The notes under the pieces were generated by a model. It ran no database searches. It was not told the DNA's origin and saw only the letters and a program-made list of their open reading frames with translations. A program made the position numbers and the translations under genes. A stretch of DNA of 64,000 nt from Lactococcus allomyrinae (lineage in GTDB: Bacteria > Bacillota > Bacilli > Lactobacillales > Streptococcaceae): positions 248,001 through 312,000 of the forward strand of contig NZ_CP032627.1 in assembly GCF_003627095.1 (NCBI RefSeq). The letters are read 5' to 3'. This document shows, one piece after another, positions 15,802-24,089 of the stretch. Position 1 is the stretch's first letter, and every line of letters begins with the position of its first letter.

Positions 15802-16131
15802 ATGGAAACATTTGAAAGTGTAAATCGACAAATTATGCAAGCAGAAGAAGATTTTGATGCACTTTCCCGACAAGAAAGAAAGCTATCAGAGTTTGAAGAC
15901 CGTTTTAATGAAACACAGCGCTTGGTACAACAGACAACGGATATTTTCGGTACTAATAGCCAAAATGGACACAATCGGGAAATTGCGAGCGAAATGTTAT
16001 CACGGTCAATGACAGTAAACGCTCATTTCTCGGAGCTTGTAGAAGAAGGGCATAAGAGTATTAAACAAGAAAAAAATCGTTTGGATGACAAACGAGAAGA
16101 ACTCTACAAACAAAGGAGTACATTGATTTAA
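15802..16131 (+). CDS. Second small LXG accessory protein (DUF3958-like)
   Basis: The 109-aa product is a long coiled-coil hairpin (residues ~5-40 and ~70-105). RBS AAGGGGGAG precedes ATG 15802 by 4 bases. Its stop shares the A of the next start (TAATG). Size, fold and order fit the second accessory partner of LXG toxins. Confidence 0.65.
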   Translation: METFESVNRQIMQAEEDFDALSRQERKLSEFEDRFNETQRLVQQTTDIFGTNSQNGHNREIASEMLSRSMTVNAHFSELVEEGHKSIKQEKNRLDDKREELYKQRSTLI

Positions 16132-18026
16132 TGGTAAAATTAGACATCAACGAAGTGCAAGAAATGCTTAACACTGGCAAGCACCTTGAAAGTAATAATG
16201 CTTCTTTAAATATTACTCTCTCAACTTTGAGAAACTTTGCGGATGAAAGCCAGCTAAAAGGACAAACGTGGAACTCAGCAAAAACAGCGAGTACAGATGC
16301 TTATGTTCCACTTATTCAAGGTCAGATTGCTTATAATGAAGCTGTGATTGCAGGAAATAAAAAAGTCCAGAGTGCTGTCAATAACTTTCGCTATCCGACA
16401 CCTTTAGACGAGAGTTTATTGACGGTCACAATGGATGGCTATACGAGGGCAAGAAATAATTATGTTGAAATGGTGCGTGAATTGACCTACGAAATGCGAG
16501 CCAATCCAACGATGGTTCCTGTGTATCAACAACTTGAATGGGAATACCAAGGCGAAATTGAAAGTCTTGGTGACGCAATTTCTGAGTTGAGCAAACAAAT
16601 TGAAGCCCTTCATGAGTTTGCGAGTGCTGTGAGTGACGCTTATGACGAAGCAGAGAGTATCAAAGGGAATCTTGAAAAGGGTTTTTCAACCCTTGGCAAA
16701 GGTGGCAGTAATGCTTATCATAACGGACACTTTACAATTTCAGCGATGTCTGATTGGGCACTTTCTCTGGGTGAGGATTATGAGCTTAAGGTCAATGCTA
16801 AAAAGTATAAACAAATCTTAGCGACTTTAAATACTGCTAAAATGAGTGATTCAGAAGCCAAAGCCTATAAGAATAAAATCCGTCAAGAGCTTGCCTATCT
16901 GGACTTAAAAGGCTGGAATGAAACGGGAGAGAAAGACTATGTGAAATATCTCAATGCAGAATATAAAAACTTTATCAAGGATGACATTCTTCATTTGACA
17001 GAAGAGAGTCAATGGATGGCACCTAATGGGGCAGGAAGTGTCTTGATAAGAGGGTTGCATAATTTCATTGAAAATTCAGGCAATGATTTATTTATAAAAA
17101 CAACTTTTACAAGCCAAGAAGGAATGCCGAAAGCTAGTTTGTCAGGGAAATCCCAGTGGTCAGTAGTGATGCCGAATGGAGAGCGTTTTGACCCAGCCTT
17201 TCTGTCTTACTTTGGCGAAGATATGCCAAATATTACTATCAAAAAGACAAATTTCGAAGTCCGTTCCTTAGCAACCTCAGGACAGCGGTATGACCCGAAT
17301 CATCCCTATGTTTATTATCTTTTTTCTGATGGAAAATATGATAAAGAAGCCACTGAACAATTTTTCTATGAAGGTTCAAGTATTCATTCCACTTACTTTG
17401 TTTCCTCCGCAGTAGAGGGAGTGAAAAATCAAGTGGTATCTGGTATTGAGGAATTTGCATTATTTTCAGCAATAGTACCCGTTGACCCTGAAGCATTAGC
17501 AGGCGAAGCATTGATAGAAGATGCAGGTGCGGGTGTTTTTGCGAAAACAGATGAACTTGGGAAATTAAGTGCAGGTTATCGAGGTGTACAGGTTGAACGA
17601 CTTAATCAAATAGTGGATAATATTAGCGCAAATCAAACACGTTTATCAAAAAGCCAAATACAATCCTTGATTGAAGCGAGCGATAACAATATAACTTCAA
17701 AAACTACTTTGTTAGGAGGATGGAAACCCAATGACCTTTCTTATGAGCAGTTGGCTAACAGGGCGGGATATAATTATTATGATATGGGTTCTGCTTATGA
17801 TAAATTAGAAATTAAAATACCTACGGCTGGGCAAGATATCAATGAAGCTTGGCTAGATGAAAAAATAAAAGCTGGGAATGACTTTGTGTTGAGTAAAGAC
17901 CCAACAGCTGCTGATATTGGAAAATCGTATAAGTTAGAATTACAAAAATTGGATTCAAATGGTTATATCATCCCTGATAAACCCTCAGCTGATGGCTTGT
18001 GGCATATCACTAAAGGAGGAAAATAA
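16131..18026 (+). CDS. LXG-type polymorphic toxin (type VII secretion effector)
   Basis: The first ~220 residues are helical and fit the LXG export domain (LDINEVQEMLNTGKHLESNN; AKTASTDAYVPLIQGQIAYN). A central region (~220-480) follows. The C-terminal ~120 residues (from about LLGGWKPNDLSYEQLANRAG) form the variable toxin module, whose activity I cannot assign. In such toxins the N-terminus drives secretion and the C-terminus attacks rival cells. The downstream gene begins two bases after the stop and is the expected immunity gene. Orphan tail and immunity fragments further downstream support module swapping. Confidence 0.75.
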   Translation: MVKLDINEVQEMLNTGKHLESNNASLNITLSTLRNFADESQLKGQTWNSAKTASTDAYVPLIQGQIAYNEAVIAGNKKVQSAVNNFRYPTPLDESLLTVTMDGYTRARNNYVEMVRELTYEMRANPTMVPVYQQLEWEYQGEIESLGDAISELSKQIEALHEFASAVSDAYDEAESIKGNLEKGFSTLGKGGSNAYHNGHFTISAMSDWALSLGEDYELKVNAKKYKQILATLNTAKMSDSEAKAYKNKIRQELAYLDLKGWNETGEKDYVKYLNAEYKNFIKDDILHLTEESQWMAPNGAGSVLIRGLHNFIENSGNDLFIKTTFTSQEGMPKASLSGKSQWSVVMPNGERFDPAFLSYFGEDMPNITIKKTNFEVRSLATSGQRYDPNHPYVYYLFSDGKYDKEATEQFFYEGSSIHSTYFVSSAVEGVKNQVVSGIEEFALFSAIVPVDPEALAGEALIEDAGAGVFAKTDELGKLSAGYRGVQVERLNQIVDNISANQTRLSKSQIQSLIEASDNNITSKTTLLGGWKPNDLSYEQLANRAGYNYYDMGSAYDKLEIKIPTAGQDINEAWLDEKIKAGNDFVLSKDPTAADIGKSYKLELQKLDSNGYIIPDKPSADGLWHITKGGK

Positions 18027-18027
18027 T

Positions 18028-18495
18028 ATGATAGATAGAAACAAAATACCAGTTCATATATTAAATTCACTCGGTTTTAATAATTTAGAAAAAGCATTAA
18101 AAAATGTATTTGATTTTAATATAAAAGATGCCGATATGATTTATGTAAGGGCACAAGGAAATCAAAATGAAAAAGAACTTTATAAGGATGATTTTAGACT
18201 ATATCTAAAACTCTATAATACTAAGGTTGAAATTGTCATAGAAGACACTCGTGAATTTGGTGGAATGTGGCGAGGTGCAGGTGGTAATTTATATCTTTCC
18301 ATTGAGGATATTAGTGAAAAGCATTCTCCATGGAATAAAGGGAATGATGGAAATTATTACAACTTTTTGATTTATCTTGTTTCTCCGGAAGAAGTAGATT
18401 TCTTAAAACATGAAGGGGCTCTTGGAAAAAATGAGCCAGCTATCGAAAACTCATTATTAATCTTAAAGAAATATTTAGAAAAAGGTAAGCAATAA
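18028..18495 (+). CDS. Probable immunity protein for the LXG toxin
   Basis: The start chosen is ATG 18028, with AAAGGAGGAAAAT directly upstream; the longer in-frame start at 17959 lies inside the toxin gene. The 155-aa product is acidic and mixed alpha/beta, with a GGMWRGAGGNLYLS core. No family is recognised with certainty. Two-base spacing after the toxin supports the immunity role. Confidence 0.6.
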   Translation: MIDRNKIPVHILNSLGFNNLEKALKNVFDFNIKDADMIYVRAQGNQNEKELYKDDFRLYLKLYNTKVEIVIEDTREFGGMWRGAGGNLYLSIEDISEKHSPWNKGNDGNYYNFLIYLVSPEEVDFLKHEGALGKNEPAIENSLLILKKYLEKGKQ

Positions 18496-18556
18496 ATTTG
18501 GTCAGAACAAGCATTTCTTTGAAGACAGAGATGGCAAATGGTGGGCAGTTAAATGA
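18491..18556 (+). pseudogene. Orphan toxin-tail fragment
   Basis: The frame reads KFGQNKHFFEDRDGKWWAVK and then a stop, which looks like the extreme C-terminus of a toxin module without its N-terminal part. It sits between two immunity-like genes. Orphan C-terminal modules are common behind polymorphic toxins. Confidence 0.45.
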
Positions 18557-18654
18557 AAGAAAAATAAAAACGCTTTGTTCCACTTATTATAGCTTTACCA
18601 ATCTTAGTAATCAATCACATAAAGCAAAAAAGAAATGGGAGAAGAAAGCCAAAC

Positions 18655-19125
18655 ATGAACTCAAGTATTTATGCTATTCAAAATAGAAAACAATATGAGC
18701 AACTCGTTAAAGTCATTGCCAAAGTTTTTAAAACAGGATTTGAAGTATTAAGTTTTGAAGATGATTCAATAGGAATTCCAGAGAGTAATGATTTTCAAAT
18801 TATTATAAAATTTCCTAAATTTGATAGAGTTGTTCTAATTGGTCTTGTCAAGAGTGGAAAAGGCTATCAAACTATTGACGATGGCTTTTTCACGGCTTGT
18901 GTGCAATATAATGGGGCGAAAGATGTATGGTTTGGAATTCCTTTTAAAGGTTTAGATGATTTACTAGGGGATGCTCTTAAATATGATACTGTTTATGCAG
19001 GGGGAAGTTCAGAAGATGAAGAAAAACAACTTGACTATTTTGGAAAGTTAAAATCTGAACTTGAACGTCTCCAAAAAGCTGATGATGAACGTAGTTGGTG
19101 GGATAAACATTCCTTTGGTTTTTGA
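18655..19125 (+). CDS. Orphan immunity-like protein
   Basis: The 156-aa acidic protein starts at ATG 18655 (GAAGAAAGCC upstream). Mixed alpha/beta content, no membrane segment, no recognised domain. Its C-terminus ends HSFGF. It follows an orphan toxin tail, so it is probably a second immunity gene of a swapped-out toxin. Confidence 0.5.
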   Translation: MNSSIYAIQNRKQYEQLVKVIAKVFKTGFEVLSFEDDSIGIPESNDFQIIIKFPKFDRVVLIGLVKSGKGYQTIDDGFFTACVQYNGAKDVWFGIPFKGLDDLLGDALKYDTVYAGGSSEDEEKQLDYFGKLKSELERLQKADDERSWWDKHSFGF

Positions 19126-19229
19126 TAGAGTTAAAGACTGGATTTTAGTTTTATGAGAAATTAAAAGGTTTACAGACGAAAAGACTCCATGTCTTGCTAT
19201 AAAAGTAAAACAGAGCAAGAACTTGGTAG

Positions 19230-19394
19230 ATTTCCTATTTATTCTCCAAAGAACGAGGTTATGAACCTCAAAGAGAAGAAGTTAAACGAGTGCTTTATGC
19301 AATTAAAGCTTGGACAATGGCAGGGTTAGAACGAATTTCATGGGTGAATGTAGCAATTAATTTCTATAAAAATTATCTCAAGCATTTGGCTTAA
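19230..19394 (+). pseudogene. C-terminal fragment of an unidentified gene
   Basis: The open frame encodes ISYLFSKERGYEPQREEVKR and then VLYAIKAWTMAGLERISWVN, ending KNYLKHLA before a stop, with no start or RBS. It looks like the true C-terminus of a helical protein truncated at its 5' side. Family not recognised. Confidence 0.4.
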
Positions 19395-19436
19395 TAACAC
19401 CATTAAGTGGGGTGTAAAGCAGATAATAATATAAAA

Positions 19437-19472
19437 AAGACTTATGAATTAGTATTTTCATAAGTCTTTTAT
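19437..19472. terminator. Bidirectional terminator
   Basis: AAGACTTATGAA...TTCATAAGTCTT with A- and T-tracts on both sides. It separates the immunity region from the convergent small gene at 19498. Confidence 0.75.
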
Positions 19473-19497
19473 TTCACTTAATTAACGACTCTTTATT

Positions 19498-19737
19498 TTA
19501 TAAAGTTTTATCAATATTTCGAGTTTTCAACATATTATCAATAAGCCATACTCCCATAATTAGAATGATTATTGATAGGATAAATTGTAAAATAACTGTG
19601 AAAAAAGGAGCAGGAACATTTTCTGTACCACTTAGTATAAGACCTGATAACTTAAAAGATATAAACCAAGCTAGCCCTTGACCTCCAAATGATAGTTTAT
19701 TTAACTGTTCATGTACATGTTTTAAGTAATTATACAT
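19498..19737 (-). CDS. Small membrane protein, possible immunity factor
   Basis: On the minus strand AAGGAGGGG lies just before ATG 19737; the in-frame ATG at 19755 sits inside this RBS. The 79-aa product has a C-terminal hydrophobic segment (FFTVILQFILSIIILIMGVWL) and a weaker one before it. It is divergent from the decayed bacteriocin gene at 19820, with which it may share a promoter region. An immunity role is inference. Confidence 0.55.
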   Translation of the reverse strand: MYNYLKHVHEQLNKLSFGGQGLAWFISFKLSGLILSGTENVPAPFFTVILQFILSIIILIMGVWLIDNMLKTRNIDKTL

Positions 19738-19819
19738 AAATCCCCTCCTTGACATGAGTACATATAATCAAATTTAGTTGATGTTAATGTAATTATATCA
19801 AAGGAGGAGGGAAAGTACA

Positions 19820-20161
19820 ATGAAGAAAATTGTGTTACTATTTGCTGTATTAGGGTTTTCAATTGTAACTGTTGAAAAAGTAGCTTTTGCAGACAATGAC
19901 CAGACTTCAGGGGCTAACTGTAGAACAGTTAAAAAAATAAGGTAATGCACAGACTAGAAAAGTTTCTAATGTAGGCGGTGGAATTTGGTATATTATATCT
20001 AATGTAAATGGACGAACATTATCTGAATATTATCATAGAGATAAAAAACACTCTGCTACAGTGCATAATAAGAATGGCACTTTTGATAAGGTGAAAATTC
20101 TGTTTATTGGGATAATGTGCCCAAAGAAAAAGCGGGAGATTACAACTACCTTGCAGTATAA
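19820..20161 (+). pseudogene. Decayed lactococcin 972-like bacteriocin gene
   Basis: A strong RBS (AAAGGAGGAGGG) and a signal peptide (MKKIVLLFAVLGFSIVTV... AFA) are intact. After DNDQTSG the frame shifts, hits an in-frame TAA after LTVEQLKK, and shifts again near 20090. Pieced together, the frames read GNAQTRKVSNVGGGIW, SEYYHRDKKHSATVHN and ENSVYWDNVPKEKAGDYNYL. The GG(I/V)W and YYH..KKHSATV patterns are typical of the lactococcin 972 family. Two frameshifts and one stop make it a pseudogene. Confidence 0.65.
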
Positions 20162-20265
20162 ATATAAGTCTAGTATTTTTATAAATTTTCTAGAGTGCCT
20201 GTTAACAAATGTTAATGTCTACCCTTTGGCTTTGTGATAAGATGAACAAGTGAAGGGAGAGTTTT

Positions 20266-20688
20266 ATGAAAAACTACAAAAAATTATCTATCATCACTCT
20301 TTTAGCACTTACAGGATTGGGGACTTTTGGAACTTTGAGTGTAAATGCTGCAACCAAGTCTAAAACAACGACTGCAACTCTTGGTATCAAGGGAGTTGCT
20401 AGTATGACAGACCACGTGTATTTTTCTTACACAGGAAGTAAAATAACAACTTCTTCAGGTAGTCAAAGTGTTACAGCTTTAATTCCATCAGTGTGGATTT
20501 CAAAAGGTGGGATTAAAGTAATTGACAGTAGTGGCGCATGGAAAAAATTGTATCAAGGAAAGTATACTGTTGGGGTAGGAGTTAATGCAGGAAGTCTCGG
20601 TCATTTGGGTGTAAGTGTCGGAGATAAATATATCCGAACAGCCATACAAGGAGATGGAACATACGGATACTACTCTTTTAACGGATAA
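20266..20688 (+). CDS. Secreted small protein, bacteriocin-like
   Basis: GAAGGGAGAG precedes ATG 20266. A Sec signal peptide with likely cleavage after VNA is followed by a ~110-residue Ser/Thr/Gly-rich, beta-type mature protein ending TYGYYSFNG with no cysteines. It is followed by an ABC ATPase and permease, the usual arrangement for lactococcin-972-type peptides with dedicated ABC immunity/export proteins. The sequence itself is not a clear member of that family, so the bacteriocin role is inference from context. Confidence 0.5.
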   Translation: MKNYKKLSIITLLALTGLGTFGTLSVNAATKSKTTTATLGIKGVASMTDHVYFSYTGSKITTSSGSQSVTALIPSVWISKGGIKVIDSSGAWKKLYQGKYTVGVGVNAGSLGHLGVSVGDKYIRTAIQGDGTYGYYSFNG

Positions 20689-20773
20689 GTTTAATAAACT
20701 ATTATGATATACCACTTGCTTAGGCTTGTAATTTTTAAAGCAAGTGGTATATTTTTATATAAGGGGGGCAATG

Positions 20774-21439
20774 ATGGAATTAGGAGTAATAGATTTAGCA
20801 CTAAAATTTAATGAGCAGGTCATCTTCAAACATGCTAATGTTTCGTTTGAATCGGGAAAAATTTCCTTTGTCATGGCACCAAATGGTACCGGTAAAACGA
20901 CACTGATAAAACTACTGACGGGATTATTAAAAGTAGACAAGGGAGTAATAGCTAATAGTGTACAAAATTTTGATTGCTTTGTTCTTTTTGATAAATTGAG
21001 TTTGTACGGAAATTTGACAGGACTTGAAAATATTAAATTATTTACAGAGTTTAAAATTCATCAAAGAAAAATAGAAAAAATAGCTTTATCTTATTTTTCA
21101 AAAAAAGTTCTTAATAAAAAAGTTAAAAATTATTCGTTGGGTGAAGGGAAAAAATTATCTTTGATTATTTGGGAGCTTCTTAAACCGCAAATTACAATTA
21201 TGGACGAGGTTACAAATGGTCTTGATTACGAAACTCTGAAAACTTTAAGAGAGAAATTAAATGATTCTAAAATGGGAAAAATTGTTTTGCTAACAGGACA
21301 TCAATTTGAATTTTATGAAGAAATGATTGATAGTTTGTATGTTATAAAAAATAATCAAATTGTTGAAATTATAAATTGGGGGGAAAGAAGGTTAGCAGAT
21401 GTCTATGAAGAAAACTTTGCAACAAGAGCTGTTTTATAG
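20774..21439 (+). CDS. ABC transporter ATP-binding protein
   Basis: The start is chosen at ATG 20774, five bases after AAGGGGGG; an ATG at 20771 is too close. Walker A is APNGTGKTT, Walker B is ITIMDEVTNGLD, and the signature region is a degenerate SLGEGKK. It pairs with the permease whose start overlaps it by 41 bases. It probably confers self-immunity to, or export of, the preceding secreted protein. Confidence 0.85.
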   Translation: MELGVIDLALKFNEQVIFKHANVSFESGKISFVMAPNGTGKTTLIKLLTGLLKVDKGVIANSVQNFDCFVLFDKLSLYGNLTGLENIKLFTEFKIHQRKIEKIALSYFSKKVLNKKVKNYSLGEGKKLSLIIWELLKPQITIMDEVTNGLDYETLKTLREKLNDSKMGKIVLLTGHQFEFYEEMIDSLYVIKNNQIVEIINWGERRLADVYEENFATRAVL

Positions 21440-22313
21440 CATTAAATCAAAAATGGTTTTGGGAATAGCACTTGCAACGATTATTCTTGTATTAATAGGT
21501 GCTTTTCAAGGAGTTATGACATTTAATGGTGCAAAGTCTTTGGTGGATATGGATAAGAAAAATGATATACATTTTCAAGAAAATATCAAAAAAGGATATT
21601 CTTCTAGATTAGACAGTCAGGGAGGGCTTGAAGTTGATAACCTTTCAGCTTATGATTTTGCACAATTAAATACTTCAGCCCAACAAGTTTCTGCATCTAG
21701 CTTGCCAGAGTTTCTATTTAAAACTTATGGTTTAACTTTTTTCTCTATTCTAGCTTTTATTATTGGTGTGCTAATTTCTAGTTATGATTATAAATTTGAA
21801 ACTTATCAGCGCAGATTATCAAGGAGTTCCTGGAAAGAAATAATTACTGGAAAAATTGCAGTAATTATCGTGCTCATTTTGGGAGTATATATACTAGCCT
21901 TTGCATTTTCTGTTACAATAGGAAGAATTTTACCTTTTATTACACATGTCCACGTTTCAAATTTTAATTTTTCTAGATTTTGGGCTAGTCTTTTAATGAC
22001 AGGAATTTCATTTATGCTCGGTTTGGCGTTAGCTTTAGTTGGTTTTGCAGTAAATATGGTTGTTCGTCGTGTTGTTGCTGTTATTGTTACTTTTATCGTG
22101 TATGTTGCTGTTATTCCTAGTTTGGGGAAATTTGATTGGAAAAATATTATTTTGAACCTGTATTCACATTTTGGAACGAGATTAAATGTTGAGCAACTTC
22201 CTTTTACAACACTTCCAATTTCTCTTGTAATCTCCCTCTTTTTGCTCTATGTAGGGGTAATTTTAGTAATTTGTGGAGTGATTTTTTCAAAACGGACTCG
22301 ATTTATGCTTTAA
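21399..22313 (+). CDS. ABC-2 type permease
   Basis: The 304-aa membrane protein has one N-terminal helix, a long extracellular loop (~residues 40-110) and about five further helices. AAAGAAGG lies upstream. This is the layout of ABC-2 type permeases that pair with soluble ATPases such as the one encoded just before. Confidence 0.8.
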   Translation: MSMKKTLQQELFYSIKSKMVLGIALATIILVLIGAFQGVMTFNGAKSLVDMDKKNDIHFQENIKKGYSSRLDSQGGLEVDNLSAYDFAQLNTSAQQVSASSLPEFLFKTYGLTFFSILAFIIGVLISSYDYKFETYQRRLSRSSWKEIITGKIAVIIVLILGVYILAFAFSVTIGRILPFITHVHVSNFNFSRFWASLLMTGISFMLGLALALVGFAVNMVVRRVVAVIVTFIVYVAVIPSLGKFDWKNIILNLYSHFGTRLNVEQLPFTTLPISLVISLFLLYVGVILVICGVIFSKRTRFML

Positions 22314-22350
22314 AGAGTTTGGAGTGTAATTAATAAAGGGCATGTAAAAC

Positions 22351-22390
22351 AAAACAAAGAGTTGTTATCAATTTAACAACTCTTTGTTTT
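22351..22390. terminator. Long-stem terminator
   Basis: A perfect 16-bp stem (AAAACAAAGAGTTGTT and its complement) with an 8-base loop; the T-rich 3' arm allows termination of the ABC operon. Confidence 0.8.
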
Positions 22391-22506
22391 ATAAAATTGA
22401 AGAATTAATTGTAAATAAAATGAGGTAAGCAGTTGCAAATCCCTTCTAAAAACTGTAAAATAAACTTAATAATAATCACATGAAAATTTAAGAAGAATTT
22501 TACTTA

Positions 22507-22590
22507 ATGGGAACATCAAAGCTAGGTTCTAACTCAATAGTGGCACAAGAAGTGATTTCTGAATTAATTGGAAAAGATACTCATTCATAG
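22507..22590 (+). pseudogene. Fragment of a small type VII accessory-like gene
   Basis: The 27-residue frame MGTSKLGSNSIVAQEVISEL... resembles the relic at 23747-23890 (STVVASQAISKLTGVDT) and the layout of the intact 94-aa protein at 37724. It has no RBS. Probably a relic of a type VII partner gene. Confidence 0.35.
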
Positions 22591-22850
22591 TCAATGCACC
22601 CCTAGCTAAATCCTACGGATTTTGAGCGAGGGGCTTCGGGGATAAGCTTCATGGTTACCTCTCTTACAAAAGTTTGGTAGAGCCTACAAAAACGACGGGG
22701 CAAGCCACCGCCTTTGATTATTTTTTCTAATTACACCTCGCCACCTTAGAGGTGGGAGAATTACGGGCTATAAGTTAAAAAAGGAAAACTTTCCCGTGAA
22801 GAATTTTTTTGTGCTATAACATAGGCACAAAATAAAGGAGAACTATTGAA
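22591..22850. other. Structured non-coding segment and promoter of the next gene
   Basis: The GC-rich stretch 22596-22770 contains several short inverted repeats (CCCCTAGC...GCGAGGGG, CACCT...AGGTG) and no ORF. It could be an IS200/IS605-type end or a structured RNA; neither can be proven by eye. A -10 (TGTGCTATAAC, near 22810) and RBS AAAGGAGAAC serve the gene at 22851. Confidence 0.35.
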
Positions 22851-23726
22851 ATGAAAAAACCAAGTAAAAAACAACTGATTATCGGCGCAGCGATTGCTGT
22901 GGTATTAGTAGGTGGCGGGACTACGATTGGTGTGGTGAGTCATAGCAATGCGGTACACGCTCAACAAGTGGCAACGCAAAAGAAAGTAGAAGCTAAAAAA
23001 ATTGCCAAAGCCAAGGCAGCTAAAAAGGCTGAAACACAAGCAGAACAAAAAGCAACGGCGGCACTTCTTGCGGCGGAAAAGGTAGATAACATCAAGAATG
23101 TTTCTGCGGCTCAATCCGCTGTTAATGCGGTTACAAATGCAAAATTTAAAAAAGCAGGGAATGCAGAGATTGCTTCCATCCATGCTCGAATCGTACTGGA
23201 AACGAATGCGAAGAATGCGGTCAGTACTTTCCAAAAGGATGCTGGAAATGCAACTAAGGATAAAGCCGCACATACAGCAGTAAACAAACTGACAAGTAAG
23301 TACGATACAGCACTCAAAGCAACGCTGAATAAAGAAATTCTTGCTAGTGAAGCACAGGCAAAGGCAGCTGCCGCACAAGCAAAAGCTTCAGCGGATGCCA
23401 GCGCAAAACAACAAGTTGCTCAAACTGCACAATCTCAGGCACAAGCAGCTGAAAGTAAAACGAACACGACTAATTATGGCAGTGGCTACAGTGATACGGG
23501 TTCGGGTTCAATGAGTTCAAATAATACTAATGGTGGAAGTTCAAGCCCAGCAAGTTCTGGAGGTACGAGTCAAACTGCGAGCGGAGGGACATCCAATGGT
23601 GGCGGGCAAGCACCAACTGCTGCGCAACAAGACACCAGTGGACAAGGGCTTGCTAATGCGGAAGCAGCAGCAGGTGCTGCGGGGACAAGTGATGTTATCG
23701 GAGGCTGGAATCCTCCTAAAAAGTAA
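22851..23726 (+). CDS. Secreted Ala/Lys-rich coiled-coil protein with Gly/Ser tail
   Basis: The 291-aa protein has an N-terminal membrane segment (IIGAAIAVVLVGGGTTIGVV). A ~160-residue helical Ala/Lys-rich region follows (KKVEAKKIAKAKAAKKAETQ and similar), then a low-complexity Ser/Gly/Asn/Gln tail (~200-291). No enzyme or anchor motif. It precedes the adhesin and sortase genes and is probably part of the element's cell-surface module, perhaps for mating aggregation. The exact role is unknown. Confidence 0.65.
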   Translation: MKKPSKKQLIIGAAIAVVLVGGGTTIGVVSHSNAVHAQQVATQKKVEAKKIAKAKAAKKAETQAEQKATAALLAAEKVDNIKNVSAAQSAVNAVTNAKFKKAGNAEIASIHARIVLETNAKNAVSTFQKDAGNATKDKAAHTAVNKLTSKYDTALKATLNKEILASEAQAKAAAAQAKASADASAKQQVAQTAQSQAQAAESKTNTTNYGSGYSDTGSGSMSSNNTNGGSSSPASSGGTSQTASGGTSNGGGQAPTAAQQDTSGQGLANAEAAAGAAGTSDVIGGWNPPKK

Positions 23727-23732
23727 AGGATA

Positions 23733-23757
23733 AAGATATTCGAGATGTCGGATATCT
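23733..23757 (+). terminator. Terminator
   Basis: AAAGATAT...ATATCTTTTT stem with T5, just after the stop of the Ala/Lys-rich protein gene. Confidence 0.7.
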
Positions 23758-23890
23758 TTTTGTTTCCAATATTTTAGGAGTATTTACGTCAGATAAAATC
23801 AGTTCAAGCACAGTTGTAGCAAGTCAAGCAATTTCAAAGCTTACAGGTGTGGATACTTCTAGTATGACAAATGAAAGCTTTGGCTTTTAA
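23747..23890 (+). pseudogene. C-terminal relic of a small type VII accessory-like protein
   Basis: The open frame ends SSSTVVASQAISKLTGVDT and MTNESFGF, and has no start. The SFGF ending is shared with the intact 94-aa partner gene at 37724 and with the 18655 product. This suggests relics of exchangeable type VII cassettes. Confidence 0.4.
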
Positions 23891-23929
23891 TGAAGAATAA
23901 TAAATTAGTTGTAGATAAGAGAAAATGAA

Positions 23930-23958
23930 GCAATTTCTAAATAGAAGTTGCTTTTTTA
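23930..23958 (+). terminator. Terminator
   Basis: AAGCAA...TTGCTT hairpin followed by T6. It lies between the relic and the promoter region of the adhesin. Confidence 0.6.
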
Positions 23959-24032
23959 TTTACGAAAAAGTAGAAGAAGGACTTGTTTTAGGTTCTTTTT
24001 TTCTTTGTAGGAAAATAAAGGAGACAACAAAA

Positions 24033-24077
24033 ATGTCTGTAATATCCGACATATGGGGATATTACAAAAAATCTTAA
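24033..24077 (+). CDS. 14-aa leader peptide upstream of the adhesin
   Basis: AAAGGAGAC lies eight bases before ATG 24033, and the ORF encodes MSVISDIWGYYKKS. The coding sequence contains a perfect 10-bp inverted repeat (24038-24047 and 24057-24066, 9-base spacer). It ends 12 bases before the adhesin start, whose RBS lies directly after its stop. The arrangement resembles a regulatory leader ORF. Confidence 0.5.
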   Translation: MSVISDIWGYYKKS

Positions 24078-24089
24078 AGGAGAACTTAA

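Noticed and set aside
18498-18686. 62-codon ORF with TTG start.
   Set aside because: It is out of frame with the toxin-tail fragment that reads naturally at 18491-18556 and has no RBS.
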